Shown here: positions 17,858 to 25,167 of the stretch, one piece after another | How the letters are laid out: every line of letters begins with the position of its first letter | Position numbering within the stretch: position 1 is the first letter of the stretch | Program-made: the position numbers and the translations under genes | The notes under the pieces: model-generated | The model's input: only the letters and a program-made list of their open reading frames with translations | What the model was told of the DNA's origin: nothing | Databases searched by the model: none | NCBI GenBank assembly: GCA_910579325.1 | Contig: CAJTTU010000038.1 | Location: 1-29,401, forward strand | Reading direction: 5' to 3' | DNA: 29,401 nucleotides | Source: an uncultured Lachnospiraceae bacterium | GTDB taxonomy: Bacteria; Bacillota; Clostridia; Lachnospirales; Lachnospiraceae

Positions 17858-19783
17858 TTACAATTCTTCCAGCTCCTCCAGCCAGAGCCGGCTGCTTGCG
17901 TCGCTCGGCATCCGCAGGTCCCCCCTTGGGGATAAGGCCACGGAACCCACTTTCGGGCCATCGGGCAGACAGGAGCGCTTAAACTGCTGGCTGAAAAATC
18001 TGCGGTAGAAAACCTTCAGCCACTTTCCGATCGTCTCCCCGTCATAGGTTCCCGAAAAGGCCAGCTTCGCTATCCGATAGATTTTCCTGGGGCGGTATCC
18101 AAACCGCATCATATAATAAAGAAAGAAATCATGAAGCTCATAAGGACCCACCAGATCCTCCGTCTTCTGGGCGATCACGCCATTTTCCGGCGGCAGAAGC
18201 TCGGGGCTGACCGGCGTATCCAGAATGTCCAGAAGCACATCCGCCAGCGTCCGGTCGCCGCAGGTATCCGCATAATACCGCACCAGATGCCGCACCAGCG
18301 TCTTCGGCACCGAGGCGTTCACCCCGTACATGGACATGTGATCCCCGTTGTAGGTGGCCCATCCCAGGGCCAGCTCTGACAGATCGCCGGTGCCTATCAC
18401 CATACCGCCATACTGATTGGCTACATCCATCAGAATCTGGGTCCGTTCTCTGGCCTGGCTATTCTCATAGGTTACGTCATGAACCTCCGGGTTTTGCCCG
18501 ATATCTCTGAAATGCATGATCACTGCTTCCTGGATTCTGATCTCTTTTAATGTGGCCCCCAGCTGTTTCACCAGCCCACAGGCATTTCCGTAGGTTCTGT
18601 CTGTGGTTCCAAAGCAGGGCATCGTCACCGCCTGGATATTCTGTCTGGAAATCCCAAGCAGATCAAAGGCACGCACAGTCACCAGCAGCGCCAGCGTGGA
18701 ATCCAGACCGCCGGAAATCCCCACCACCGCCGAAGAACAGGACGTATGCTCCAGCCTTTTTTTCAGCCCCATCACCTGAATGGCCAGAATCTCCTCACAC
18801 CGCTTTTCCCGGTCCTGCTGATTGTCCGGCACAAACGGCGCGGGATCGATCTGCCGTTCCAGGCTCAGATACTCAGGCGTCAGATCAAAATACACCTCCC
18901 GGTATCCGGGGTCCGGGCTGACCTCAAAGCAGGTCATCCGCCTGCGCTCGCTGTGAATCCGCTCCAGGTCCACATCCCCATAGGTGGTCTCGTTCCGGAA
19001 CCGGGCGGACTGGGCCAGCAGGTTTCCGTTTTCCACAATCAGGTTGTGGCCGCTGAATACAAGATCCGTAGTGGACTCCCCTTCTCCGGCGCTGGCATAG
19101 AGATAGACGCAGACCAGCTTGGCGGACTGGCTCTCCACCAGACTCTGCCGGTACTGATCCTTTCCGGTGGTCTCGTCGCTGGCGGAAGCGTTCACAATCA
19201 CCGTAGCCCCAGCCAGCGCATGGCGGATGCTGGGGGAATCCGGCATCCACACATCCTCGCACACCTCGCCGCCGATGACCAGCCCGGGCAGCTGACGGCA
19301 GCGAAACAGAAGCTCTGTCCCGAAAGGCACAGTCTGTTCCTCCCCGTCCATACCCTGCACCGATATCTCCACAGCCTTCCTGTGGCCCGGCATAAAATGT
19401 CTCGCCTCATAGAATTCCGAATAATTAGGGATAAAGGTTTTGGGAATCAGCCCCAGCACCCTTCCCCGGCTGATGGCCGCCATCACATTGTACAGCTTTC
19501 CATTGTGCTCCCAGGGAAGCCCCACAAAGCAGATCAGGTCCATATGCCTGGTTTCATGGGCCAGCACCATAAGCTGCCTCCTGGCCTCCTCCAAAAGTGA
19601 TGTCTGTAAAAACAGATCGCCGCAGGTATAGCCGGTCAGACACAGCTCCGGAAATACGATCACCTTCGCCTTTCTGCCTGCCGCCTCCGCCATGATCCCG
19701 GCGATCTGCTCCCGGTTACGGGCCGGGTCCGCCACACTGATCTTCGGCGTCGCCGCCGCCATTCTGATAAATCCCTGTTCCAT
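17858..19783 (-). CDS. nadE: Glutamine-hydrolysing NAD+ synthase
   Basis: This enzyme makes NAD+ from nicotinate adenine dinucleotide, ATP and glutamine, the last step of NAD biosynthesis, in the cytoplasm. The 641-residue protein is the two-domain form. An N-terminal nitrilase-type glutaminase has the triad Glu46 (VFPELCLTGY), Lys115 (LIPKTFIPNY) and Cys175 (GGEVCEDVW). The C-terminal ATP-pyrophosphatase synthetase domain has the P-loop SGGLDS at residues 356-361 and GTGDLSELALGW downstream. AAGGA precedes the ATG. It starts 46 bases after the C39-like peptidase and probably shares its promoter. No residue is missing. Confidence 0.96.
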   Translation of the reverse strand: MEQGFIRMAAATPKISVADPARNREQIAGIMAEAAGRKAKVIVFPELCLTGYTCGDLFLQTSLLEEARRQLMVLAHETRHMDLICFVGLPWEHNGKLYNVMAAISRGRVLGLIPKTFIPNYSEFYEARHFMPGHRKAVEISVQGMDGEEQTVPFGTELLFRCRQLPGLVIGGEVCEDVWMPDSPSIRHALAGATVIVNASASDETTGKDQYRQSLVESQSAKLVCVYLYASAGEGESTTDLVFSGHNLIVENGNLLAQSARFRNETTYGDVDLERIHSERRRMTCFEVSPDPGYREVYFDLTPEYLSLERQIDPAPFVPDNQQDREKRCEEILAIQVMGLKKRLEHTSCSSAVVGISGGLDSTLALLVTVRAFDLLGISRQNIQAVTMPCFGTTDRTYGNACGLVKQLGATLKEIRIQEAVIMHFRDIGQNPEVHDVTYENSQARERTQILMDVANQYGGMVIGTGDLSELALGWATYNGDHMSMYGVNASVPKTLVRHLVRYYADTCGDRTLADVLLDILDTPVSPELLPPENGVIAQKTEDLVGPYELHDFFLYYMMRFGYRPRKIYRIAKLAFSGTYDGETIGKWLKVFYRRFFSQQFKRSCLPDGPKVGSVALSPRGDLRMPSDASSRLWLEELEEL

Positions 19784-19829
19784 AATATGTCCTTTCTATT
19801 TATAGTTCCGCAACTGCCCGTTGCTGTTT

Positions 19830-20777
19830 TTATTCTCCCTCATAATACGCGATCAATTCAAATACCGGGTACTCGTCCAAAAACTGCTGTAAATTTGTCC
19901 GCCCTGTCGTCAGCGGATCGTTGATCACGAAATCCTCCGGCTTAAATTCTGAAGCGTCTCCCCGATAACCGGTAATCAGCACCCAGTGCGGGCTGCCATT
20001 CTTCCGCTCTGCGCCGATCAGTACCGGCACATCCCTGTGGAGCTGTTCAAAAGCAATCTCCATATAATGATCACTGTCCGCGGTTCTGGCATAGGTTTTT
20101 GGCCATCCCATATCCCCGTTCTCATTGTACCAGAGCATGTCCTCCATGGCATCGGGGAGGATCTCGGTCTGTGTCAGGTAAGACTTCGCCATCGCCATAC
20201 AGGTTGTGGTGCAACCAATCGCTTCCATCGTTTTTTTCGTATCGCCGACAGTATTGGCCGCCCAGCGGGGATCTGCCTGGAAGTATGCGGGGATATCCAG
20301 CTGTACCTGGGGATCTCCCGGCTTCTCGAAAGTAATATATTCCCCGAAACAGTAGCCCGTAATCCGCTCTCCCGTATAGGAATCCACGCCTGATGAGAAA
20401 TAAAATCCATTCTCAGCCTTCCCATCCACGACAATCTCCTGCCGGTAAACGAAAAATCCCAGAATCTCCGCTTCTTTATCCGGTGACCGGCGTACATTCA
20501 GCTTATTATAGCTGGTGATCCACCCCGGCCGTTCCCCCGTATACTCCTCAGTCTCCTCAATACCTTCCCCATTATTCCTCGACGCCTCTCTCAGTACCCT
20601 CCCGGCCCCCCAGCCGTCCAAAGATTCCTGCTGCTCAGGCACTGCCGCCAAAACCGCGCCTTCTTCATGCCGTTCCGAAGAAAGCCGCGGCGACTTCATC
20701 AGGGCCACGGAAAAAAGCATCGCCATAATCAGAGCAAGCACTGCCCCGCTCATTGTTTTTTCGTCCAGCTTCATCAT
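19830..20777 (-). CDS. Membrane-anchored C39-like cysteine peptidase with SH3-like domain
   Basis: This 315-residue protein has an N-terminal signal anchor (about residues 9-27), so the rest is extracytoplasmic. An SH3b-like segment (about 88-155, with KLNVRRSPDKEAEILGFF) may bind cell wall. The C-terminal half matches the Peptidase_C39_2 pattern: the catalytic Cys in AIGCTTTCMAMA, His in SPHWVLITGYRG and Asp in VINDPLTTGR. Role and substrate are unknown; peptide or wall-peptide cleavage is inferred. GGAGGCGG lies about 10 bases before the first of two tandem ATGs (20777, 20774). The start overlaps the TGA of a small upstream ORF. It heads an operon with nadE behind a perfect-consensus promoter. 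Confidence 0.85.
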   Translation of the reverse strand: MMKLDEKTMSGAVLALIMAMLFSVALMKSPRLSSERHEEGAVLAAVPEQQESLDGWGAGRVLREASRNNGEGIEETEEYTGERPGWITSYNKLNVRRSPDKEAEILGFFVYRQEIVVDGKAENGFYFSSGVDSYTGERITGYCFGEYITFEKPGDPQVQLDIPAYFQADPRWAANTVGDTKKTMEAIGCTTTCMAMAKSYLTQTEILPDAMEDMLWYNENGDMGWPKTYARTADSDHYMEIAFEQLHRDVPVLIGAERKNGSPHWVLITGYRGDASEFKPEDFVINDPLTTGRTNLQQFLDEYPVFELIAYYEGE

Positions 20778-20836
20778 CAGAAAACCGCCTCCACGATCAA
20801 ACTGCCATCTATGCTGATTTCATTCACACCAATCAT
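20777..20836 (-). CDS. Possible 19-residue leader ORF coupled to the C39-like peptidase
   Basis: An ATG with GGGGAAG five or so bases upstream opens a 19-residue frame (MIGVNEISIDGSLIVEAVF). Its TGA overlaps the peptidase start as TGATG. The peptidase ribosome-binding site lies inside this frame, so translation could be coupled. Only position and the ribosome-binding site support it. Confidence 0.33.
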   Translation of the reverse strand: MIGVNEISIDGSLIVEAVF

Positions 20837-20894
20837 TTTCTTCCCCGTTCCATCCCTTTCCCCAGATCAACCTGTTTCATTCACCTATTTCATC

Positions 20895-20923
20895 ATTATA
20901 TTCGCTGTCCATTTATGTGTCAA
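20895..20923 (-). promoter_or_regulatory. Perfect-consensus sigma-A promoter of the C39-like peptidase-nadE operon
   Basis: On the minus strand TTGACA (plus 20918-20923), a 17-base spacer and TATAAT (plus 20895-20900) match consensus at every position. The leader is about 110 bases long and includes the small ORF above. Confidence 0.88.
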
Positions 20924-20970
20924 TCTTTACCGGCTAAAACAAATCGCCAAAAAGCTTTTTCGCACCATAT

Positions 20971-21018
20971 AAAAAGAACCCGGACAGGCAAACCTCTCTG
21001 CCTGATCCGGGTCCTTTT
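20971..21018 (-). terminator. Intrinsic terminator of sigE
   Basis: A 13-bp stem ACCCGGACAGGCA / TGCCTGATCCGGGT (one bulged base) with an 8-base loop lies just beyond the sigE stop. On the minus strand it is followed by TTCTTTTTATA. The plus-strand side is also T-rich, so it may work both ways. Confidence 0.88.
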
Positions 21019-21021
21019 CTA

Positions 21022-21762
21022 TTACTGAAACCTGACAATTTCCTTTTTCAGCCTCTTAATAATCTTCTTTTCCAATCTTGATATGTATGACTGCGAAATT
21101 CCCAGTAAATCTGCCACCTCTTTCTGGGTCATCTCGCCGCCGTCGTCCCGGTTCAGTCCAAACCGCAGCTCCACGATGGTTTTCTCCCGGTCGCTTAAAG
21201 TGTCAATGGCGGAATTCAGCAGGTTCCGTTCCACCTCATCCTCGATATCTTTGTAGATCACATCCTCGTCGGTTCCCAGAATATCCGAGAGCAGCAGCTC
21301 ATTTCCGTCCCAGTCCACGTTCAGCGGTTCGTCGATGGATACCTCCATTCTGGTCTTGCTGTTTTTCCTTAAGTACATCAGAATCTCATTTTCAATGCAC
21401 CGGGAAGCGTATGTAGCCAGCTTGATATTTTTCGAGCTGTTAAAGGTATTGATCGCTTTGATCAAACCGATGGTTCCTATGGAGATTAAGTCCTCCACGC
21501 CGATTCCCGTATTGTCAAATTTCTTCGCGATGTAAACCACCAGCCGCAGGTTATGCTCGATCAGCATGGACTTTGCCTCCTGGTCCCAGTCAGTCCCGAG
21601 TCTCGCGATCTCCTGCGCCTCCTGCTGGGTATCCAGAGGCGCAGGCAGGATATCGCTTCCGCCTATGTAGTGAACCTCGTTCCGCCCGGCCAGAAACACA
21701 TTCCGGAAGGTGGGAACCATTTTAAACTGGAAACGCTTTGGTACGGATACTTTGATAATCAT
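21022..21762 (-). CDS. sigE: Sporulation sigma factor SigE precursor (pro-sigma-E)
   Basis: SigE directs early mother-cell transcription during sporulation. The 246-residue protein is nearly collinear with Bacillus sigma-E. Region 2 has NLRLVVYIAKKF, DLISIGTIGLIKA, KLATYASRCIENEILMYLR and WDGNELLLSDILGTD. Region 4 ends in the helix-turn-helix TQKEVADLLGISQSYISRLEK. An N-terminal pro-sequence of about 28 residues, basic and hydrophobic, precedes EVHYIGGSDILPAPL, where SpoIIGA-dependent cleavage is expected. The ribosome-binding site, AGGGGG, is modest. It lies 81 bases after spoIIGA and ends at a strong terminator. sigG, which often follows sigE, is not here. Confidence 0.96.
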   Translation of the reverse strand: MIIKVSVPKRFQFKMVPTFRNVFLAGRNEVHYIGGSDILPAPLDTQQEAQEIARLGTDWDQEAKSMLIEHNLRLVVYIAKKFDNTGIGVEDLISIGTIGLIKAINTFNSSKNIKLATYASRCIENEILMYLRKNSKTRMEVSIDEPLNVDWDGNELLLSDILGTDEDVIYKDIEDEVERNLLNSAIDTLSDREKTIVELRFGLNRDDGGEMTQKEVADLLGISQSYISRLEKKIIKRLKKEIVRFQ

Positions 21763-21843
21763 TTAAAAACCCCCTGTTATAAATTGCAAATATAAATTTT
21801 CTGTTTCCATTATTCTGTGCGGCCGGCAAAAGTTAAGCCTCCT

Positions 21844-22710
21844 TTATTCATTATCATGTCCATGCCCCTGACATATAAGCGCTCTGCAGGATATCTGACC
21901 CTGCGCGAACAGATCCGGATGCAATATCGCCTGATAGCGGCCCTGACGGTTTAACGGTTCTCTTGCAAGAGCGATAAACGGTTTCTGCTGTCGGAATACC
22001 TGTTCCCCATGGACAATCACAATTTCATCTGCTGTAAATCCTTTTAAAAGCCCATCCGCTTTCCCGACGCTGTGATACGGCACATACAAAAACTTCTGAT
22101 CCTCCGGAAGAAACCCTTTCAGGCTTTCTTCCCAGACAATCTGCACCGGCCTGCCCTGATACGGATCATATAACCGGTTTCCCGTGTCCACAAACCCGGT
22201 AAGCCCGATATGCTTTCCCCGGTAAGCCAGCATCACCCGGCATAGCTGCCGCTGCACACCCTGATACCGCCAGAACAGTTTCGCGCCTCTTCTTACGGCG
22301 ACACTGCCGATTCCGATCACCGGGAATAACAGATAAGAAGGAACCCCTCCTTTCTGCATATAATAGCCCGCCCCGGTATGGTAATAGACCAGATTCACCA
22401 GCCCGGACAGAAAAAAAGACAGCCCCAGCAGAGAAAAGCTCATAAAAAAAACAGCTTTTATGCTCCTCTCCCGAAACGCCAGTGCCGTCATTCCCATGGC
22501 CGCCGTCATGCTGCCGAAAAGTTCCATCCACCCCGGCATCACCGCTGTTACAGCTACACAGGCCCACACTGCTCCCGCCAACGCTCCGACACACAGCCCG
22601 CGCCATCTGCCATCCTTTCTCAAAATTTCCGTAAGGAGGGATAAAAGCAGCAGATCCATCATAAAATTCACCAGAAACACCATATCTATGTATACTGTCT
22701 CAAAAAACAT
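21844..22710 (-). CDS. spoIIGA: Sigma-E processing peptidase SpoIIGA
   Basis: This is a membrane aspartic protease that cleaves the pro-sequence from sigma-E in the mother cell after a signal from the forespore. The 288-residue protein has five or so hydrophobic helices in the first 140 residues and a cytoplasmic C-terminal protease domain. The catalytic Asp is residue 175 in GFVDTGNRLYDP, matching the DTGN motif of the family. The ATG at 22710 has GAGG 8 bases upstream. It sits between ftsZ and sigE, the conserved Firmicutes order, and its substrate is encoded immediately downstream. The upstream region shows a long-spacer promoter. Confidence 0.93.
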   Translation of the reverse strand: MFFETVYIDMVFLVNFMMDLLLLSLLTEILRKDGRWRGLCVGALAGAVWACVAVTAVMPGWMELFGSMTAAMGMTALAFRERSIKAVFFMSFSLLGLSFFLSGLVNLVYYHTGAGYYMQKGGVPSYLLFPVIGIGSVAVRRGAKLFWRYQGVQRQLCRVMLAYRGKHIGLTGFVDTGNRLYDPYQGRPVQIVWEESLKGFLPEDQKFLYVPYHSVGKADGLLKGFTADEIVIVHGEQVFRQQKPFIALAREPLNRQGRYQAILHPDLFAQGQISCRALICQGHGHDNE

Positions 22711-22809
22711 ATGTGCCGCCTCTGTCGGCGCGCCTCCTTCTTCCCATCCGGTACGACTGATTATGGTACGCCGGGCTTTTTATCTCGCAAGCTATCGGTC
22801 ACTGGCACT

Positions 22810-22842
22810 ATTATAAAAAAATATGCCTGATTTTTCTGTCAT
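22810..22842 (-). promoter_or_regulatory. Candidate long-spacer sigma-A promoter of spoIIGA
   Basis: On the minus strand ATGACA (plus 22837-22842) and TATAAT (plus 22810-22815) are 21 bases apart. Bacillus subtilis spoIIG is known for a similarly overlong spacer that needs Spo0A. On the plus strand TGTCATA (22837-22843) overlaps the -35 and is a 5/7 match to the Spo0A box TGTCGAA. Homology of mechanism is inferred. Confidence 0.5.
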
Positions 22843-22849
22843 AATCAGG
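22815..22849 (-). terminator. Hairpin with T-tract overlapping the spoIIGA promoter
   Basis: On the minus strand CCTGATT/AATCAGG forms a 7-bp stem with a 10-base loop, followed by GCATA and seven T. It could be a weak ftsZ terminator. It coincides with the proposed -35 and spacer of spoIIGA, so either role may be the real one. Confidence 0.3.
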
Positions 22850-22869
22850 GAGAGAAATGCCATTTTTCA

Positions 22870-22876
22870 TCTCGAA
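22870..22876 (+). promoter_or_regulatory. Candidate Spo0A box
   Basis: TCTCGAA matches the Spo0A box TGTCGAA at 6 of 7 positions. It lies 33 bases (about three helical turns) from the TGTCATA site overlapping the spoIIGA -35. A 7-base site is weak evidence alone. Confidence 0.35.
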
Positions 22877-22947
22877 AATCTGATATTTTCTCCGCGCTTT
22901 TCCACTGTTTTACCCTTTACCAATCTTCCTCGCCGGCAACAATCCTT

Positions 22948-24234
22948 TCACGACAGCAATGGGGATGAAAACAGACCAAAATAACAAAGAAATGACATAA
23001 AAAGAAGAGAACAGACTTTTTTCTCTTCGACGGCGCGCGAAAAAAAACAGCTTCCCTTTTTACAGAAAAGCTGTTCTTCCACCGTCGACTGAGGCGCTTT
23101 CACCGGTGTCGGGTTATATGTAGGATTCCCGCCAAAAGGAGTCTGTGGCTGCTGCTGTCCGGTCTGTCCGCCCATCACTCCGGCCTGTCCCCCCATCATA
23201 CCGGCCTGCGCCTGACCGCCTGCCGGCTGCTGCTTGGGAATCCGGAAATCCGCCATCGCTTTCGCCACCGGAGAATTTTCACCGTAGGTCTCGATACCCG
23301 TGGCGATCACGGTAATGGTTACCTCGTCGTTATAAGACTCGTCAAATCTGGCGCCGAAAATAATATTCGCGCCGTCGCCGGCCAGATCCTGCACATAGCT
23401 GGCGGCGTCGTTCGCCTCCATCAGAGAAACCTCTCCGGTAATATTGATAATCACATGGCTGGCGCCCTCGATCGTCGTCTCTAACAGCGGGCTGGCCACC
23501 GCCTGTTTCACCGCGTCCAGCGCTTTCTCGTCGCCTTTGCCATGGCCGATTCCGATATGCGCCACGCCCTTGTCCGTCATAACCGTCTGGATATCCGCAA
23601 AGTCCAGATTGATCAGAGAAGGCACATTGATCAGATCCGTGATGCCCTGCACCGCCTGCTGCAATACCTCGTCCGCTTTTTTCAGCGCCTCCGGCATCGT
23701 CGTACGCCTGTCCACAATCTCCAAAAGCTTATCGTTGGGGATCACTATAAGGGTGTCCACATTATCCTTTAACTTATCGATTCCATTGAGAGCGTTGGTC
23801 ATACGGGTCCTGGCCTCAAACCGGAAGGGCTTGGTCACCACGCCTACCGTCAGGATGCCCATGCTTTTCGCCAGCTTGGCCACCACCGGCGCAGCCCCGG
23901 TGCCGGTGCCGCCGCCCATACCCGCGGTGACGAACACCATATCCGCTCCTTTCATGGCAGCTTCCAGATCCTCAATGCTTTCCTCTGCCGCCTTTTCGCC
24001 CACCTCAGGCTTGGCGCCCGCGCCCAGTCCCTTCGTCAGCTTTTCTCCGATCTGTATCGCCGTGGGCGCTTTGCAGCGCTTCAGCACCTGGTAGTCCGTA
24101 TTGACGCCGATAAACTCCACGCCCATGATATTCTCGTCCACCATCCGGTTTACCGCGTTATTCCCGGCTCCGCCCACGCCGATTACAATAATTTTCGCTG
24201 CGTTTTCTGATTCGTTTATCTTAATTTCGAGCAC
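22948..24234 (-). CDS. ftsZ: Cell division protein FtsZ (3' end of frame doubtful)
   Basis: FtsZ is the tubulin-like GTPase that forms the division ring. Residues 1-320 are canonical: GVGGAGNNAVNRM, the tubulin signature GGGTGTGAAP (107-116) and the synergy loop NLDFADIQTVM. A Gln/Gly/Pro-rich linker follows. The last 40 or so residues (389-428) are Cys/Phe/Leu-rich and contain no recognisable C-terminal peptide of the [DE]IPxFL type. The frame runs through two terminator-like hairpins (23040-23075 and 22999-23028) before stopping. A TAA in the -1 frame lies at plus 23060-23062, so a frameshift, real or from sequencing, near 23060-23115 is possible. The start is GTG, with GGAGGG 6 bases upstream. 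It has its own promoter. Confidence 0.93.
   Translation of the reverse strand: MLEIKINESENAAKIIVIGVGGAGNNAVNRMVDENIMGVEFIGVNTDYQVLKRCKAPTAIQIGEKLTKGLGAGAKPEVGEKAAEESIEDLEAAMKGADMVFVTAGMGGGTGTGAAPVVAKLAKSMGILTVGVVTKPFRFEARTRMTNALNGIDKLKDNVDTLIVIPNDKLLEIVDRRTTMPEALKKADEVLQQAVQGITDLINVPSLINLDFADIQTVMTDKGVAHIGIGHGKGDEKALDAVKQAVASPLLETTIEGASHVIINITGEVSLMEANDAASYVQDLAGDGANIIFGARFDESYNDEVTITVIATGIETYGENSPVAKAMADFRIPKQQPAGGQAQAGMMGGQAGVMGGQTGQQQPQTPFGGNPTYNPTPVKAPQSTVEEQLFCKKGSCFFSRAVEEKKVCSLLFMSFLCYFGLFSSPLLS
22999..23028 (-). terminator. Terminator-like hairpin inside the distal ftsZ frame (second)
   Basis: On the minus strand an 8-bp stem GAAGAGAA/TTCTCTTC with a 9-base loop is followed directly by TTTTTATG. 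It lies before the annotated ftsZ stop at 22948. Confidence 0.5.
23040..23075 (-). terminator. Terminator-like hairpin inside the distal ftsZ frame (first)
   Basis: On the minus strand an 8-bp stem AACAGCTT/AAGCTGTT with a 14-base loop is followed by six T. The loop holds a -1 frame TAA (plus 23060-23062). It is a natural place for transcription of ftsZ to end. Confidence 0.5.
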
Positions 24235-24287
24235 AAGAAGCCCTCCTTCTTTCCTTATTACAAATACGCTCTCCCTTATAAGTTCTC

Positions 24288-24316
24288 ATTATACAATAAT
24301 ATGTGATTTTTGTAAA
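24288..24316 (-). promoter_or_regulatory. Sigma-A promoter of ftsZ
   Basis: On the minus strand TTTACA (plus 24311-24316) and TATAAT (plus 24288-24293) are separated by exactly 17 bases, a 5/6 and 6/6 match. The leader is about 45 bases. Confidence 0.82.
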
Positions 24317-24469
24317 TTAATCAACTGATATTTTCGTTTTTTTCTTTCCATTTCTTACAATTCGAACATTTTACGGAACACATGTTTTCTTACGGTTCCC
24401 GCTGTTAATACCTTACCACGGCACGGTTCAAAATTCAAGATCATTCGGAGATCACTGAAAAGATTCCGG

Positions 24470-24498
24470 TAGATTTTTGCGGGAAAATAAGATATGAT
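24470..24498 (+). promoter_or_regulatory. Weak candidate promoter of the His/Cys-rich gene
   Basis: A 5/6 -10 TATGAT (24493-24498) has only a poor -35 (TAGATT, 24470-24475) at 17 bases. The gene is isolated on its strand, so a promoter must lie near here. Confidence 0.3.
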
Positions 24499-24523
24499 AA
24501 AAGACAGAAAGGAGATTTTAACT

Positions 24524-25030
24524 ATGAGCGAACAATATAAGCATGAAGAGGAATGTGGCTGCGGACATCATCATGGAGAAGAGGAAAGCTGCGGCTGCGA
24601 GCATCACCATGAGGACGGCGAGGGCTGCGGCTGCGGACATCACCATCATCACGAAGGGCAGCAGGAAACGGCTGCCGCTCCCTATACGGTTCAGGGACAG
24701 ATGCTGGGCTCCTCTGCCGTGGCTACCAGCACGGTGACGGTTATGGCCAGGTATACCGAAATCGAAGCGCTGGCCAAAAAAGAGCTTCAGGGCCTGGCGG
24801 ACTGGGTCATCGACAGGAACGGCGCCATTATCCAGATGAAATCAGCCCTGGTCGCCATCCACAGCACCATGATGGCCATGACTGAGGACGGCAAAAACAT
24901 GGATACCATCATACCGGAAAAAGAGGAAATCCGGGTGCAGTTTGTTATGATGACAGACCACCTTTCGCTGGACGACTTAAAAGCGCAGTTAAAAGAACTG
25001 TGCGAGAGAATGTTGAGCGCCGCCCGATAA
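24524..25030 (+). CDS. His/Cys-repeat, putative metal-binding protein of unknown function
   Basis: This 168-residue protein of no recognised family probably sits in the cytoplasm, as it has no signal or membrane segment. The N-terminus has three consecutive 12-residue repeats of C-x-C-x-HHH: Cys pairs at 11/13, 23/25 and 35/37, each followed by His triplets, with Glu/Asp/Gly between. Such clusters bind soft or borderline metals (Zn, Ni, Cu). A short linker leads to an alpha/beta domain of about 110 residues with a long helix (TEIEALAKKELQGLADWVID) and a Met-rich middle (STMMAMTEDGKNM). The ATG follows AAAGGAG by 9 bases; an upstream in-frame ATG at 24494 lacks a ribosome-binding site. It is a single gene with its own terminator. 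Metal storage, chaperone or sensing is inference. Confidence 0.82.
   Translation: MSEQYKHEEECGCGHHHGEEESCGCEHHHEDGEGCGCGHHHHHEGQQETAAAPYTVQGQMLGSSAVATSTVTVMARYTEIEALAKKELQGLADWVIDRNGAIIQMKSALVAIHSTMMAMTEDGKNMDTIIPEKEEIRVQFVMMTDHLSLDDLKAQLKELCERMLSAAR
24554..24661 (+). repeat. Three 36-bp in-frame tandem repeats encoding the metal-binding motif
   Basis: Units at 24554-24589, 24590-24625 and 24626-24661 each encode Cys-Gly-Cys-x-His-His-His plus an acidic spacer. The third unit has gained two extra His codons in place of spacer. The spacers differ more than the Cys/His codons, suggesting old duplication with selection on the ligands. Confidence 0.75.
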
Positions 25031-25060
25031 TCAAAAACAGAGCTCTCGGCGGCATCCTTT

Positions 25061-25112
25061 CTCTGTGCTCACAGAGCTTACCCTGCCATACCGCTCCTGC
25101 GAACGGGAGCGG
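25061..25112 (+). other. Two perfect stem-loops downstream of the His/Cys-rich gene
   Basis: CTCTGTG-CT-CACAGAG (25061-25076) and CCGCTCC-TGCGAAC-GGGAGCGG (25091-25112) stand in series before the terminator. Neither is followed by a T-tract. They may stabilise the 3' end of the message or belong to a small RNA; nothing else supports that. Confidence 0.45.
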
Positions 25113-25118
25113 CCAGAG

Positions 25119-25160
25119 GGGCTGTCTGTTCTGTCTTTCTGATCAGACAGCCCTTTCTTA
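25119..25160 (+). terminator. Intrinsic terminator of the His/Cys-rich gene
   Basis: A perfect 10-bp stem GGGCTGTCTG/CAGACAGCCC with a 15-base loop is followed by TTTCTTATT. It lies between this gene and the convergent cyclase gene, which ends at 25168. Confidence 0.8.
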
Positions 25161-25167
25161 TTCTGAT

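Noticed and set aside
24554..24661. Possible CRISPR-like or satellite repeat
   Set aside because: The 36-bp units are in frame and encode the Cys/His motif of a protein; there are no spacers.
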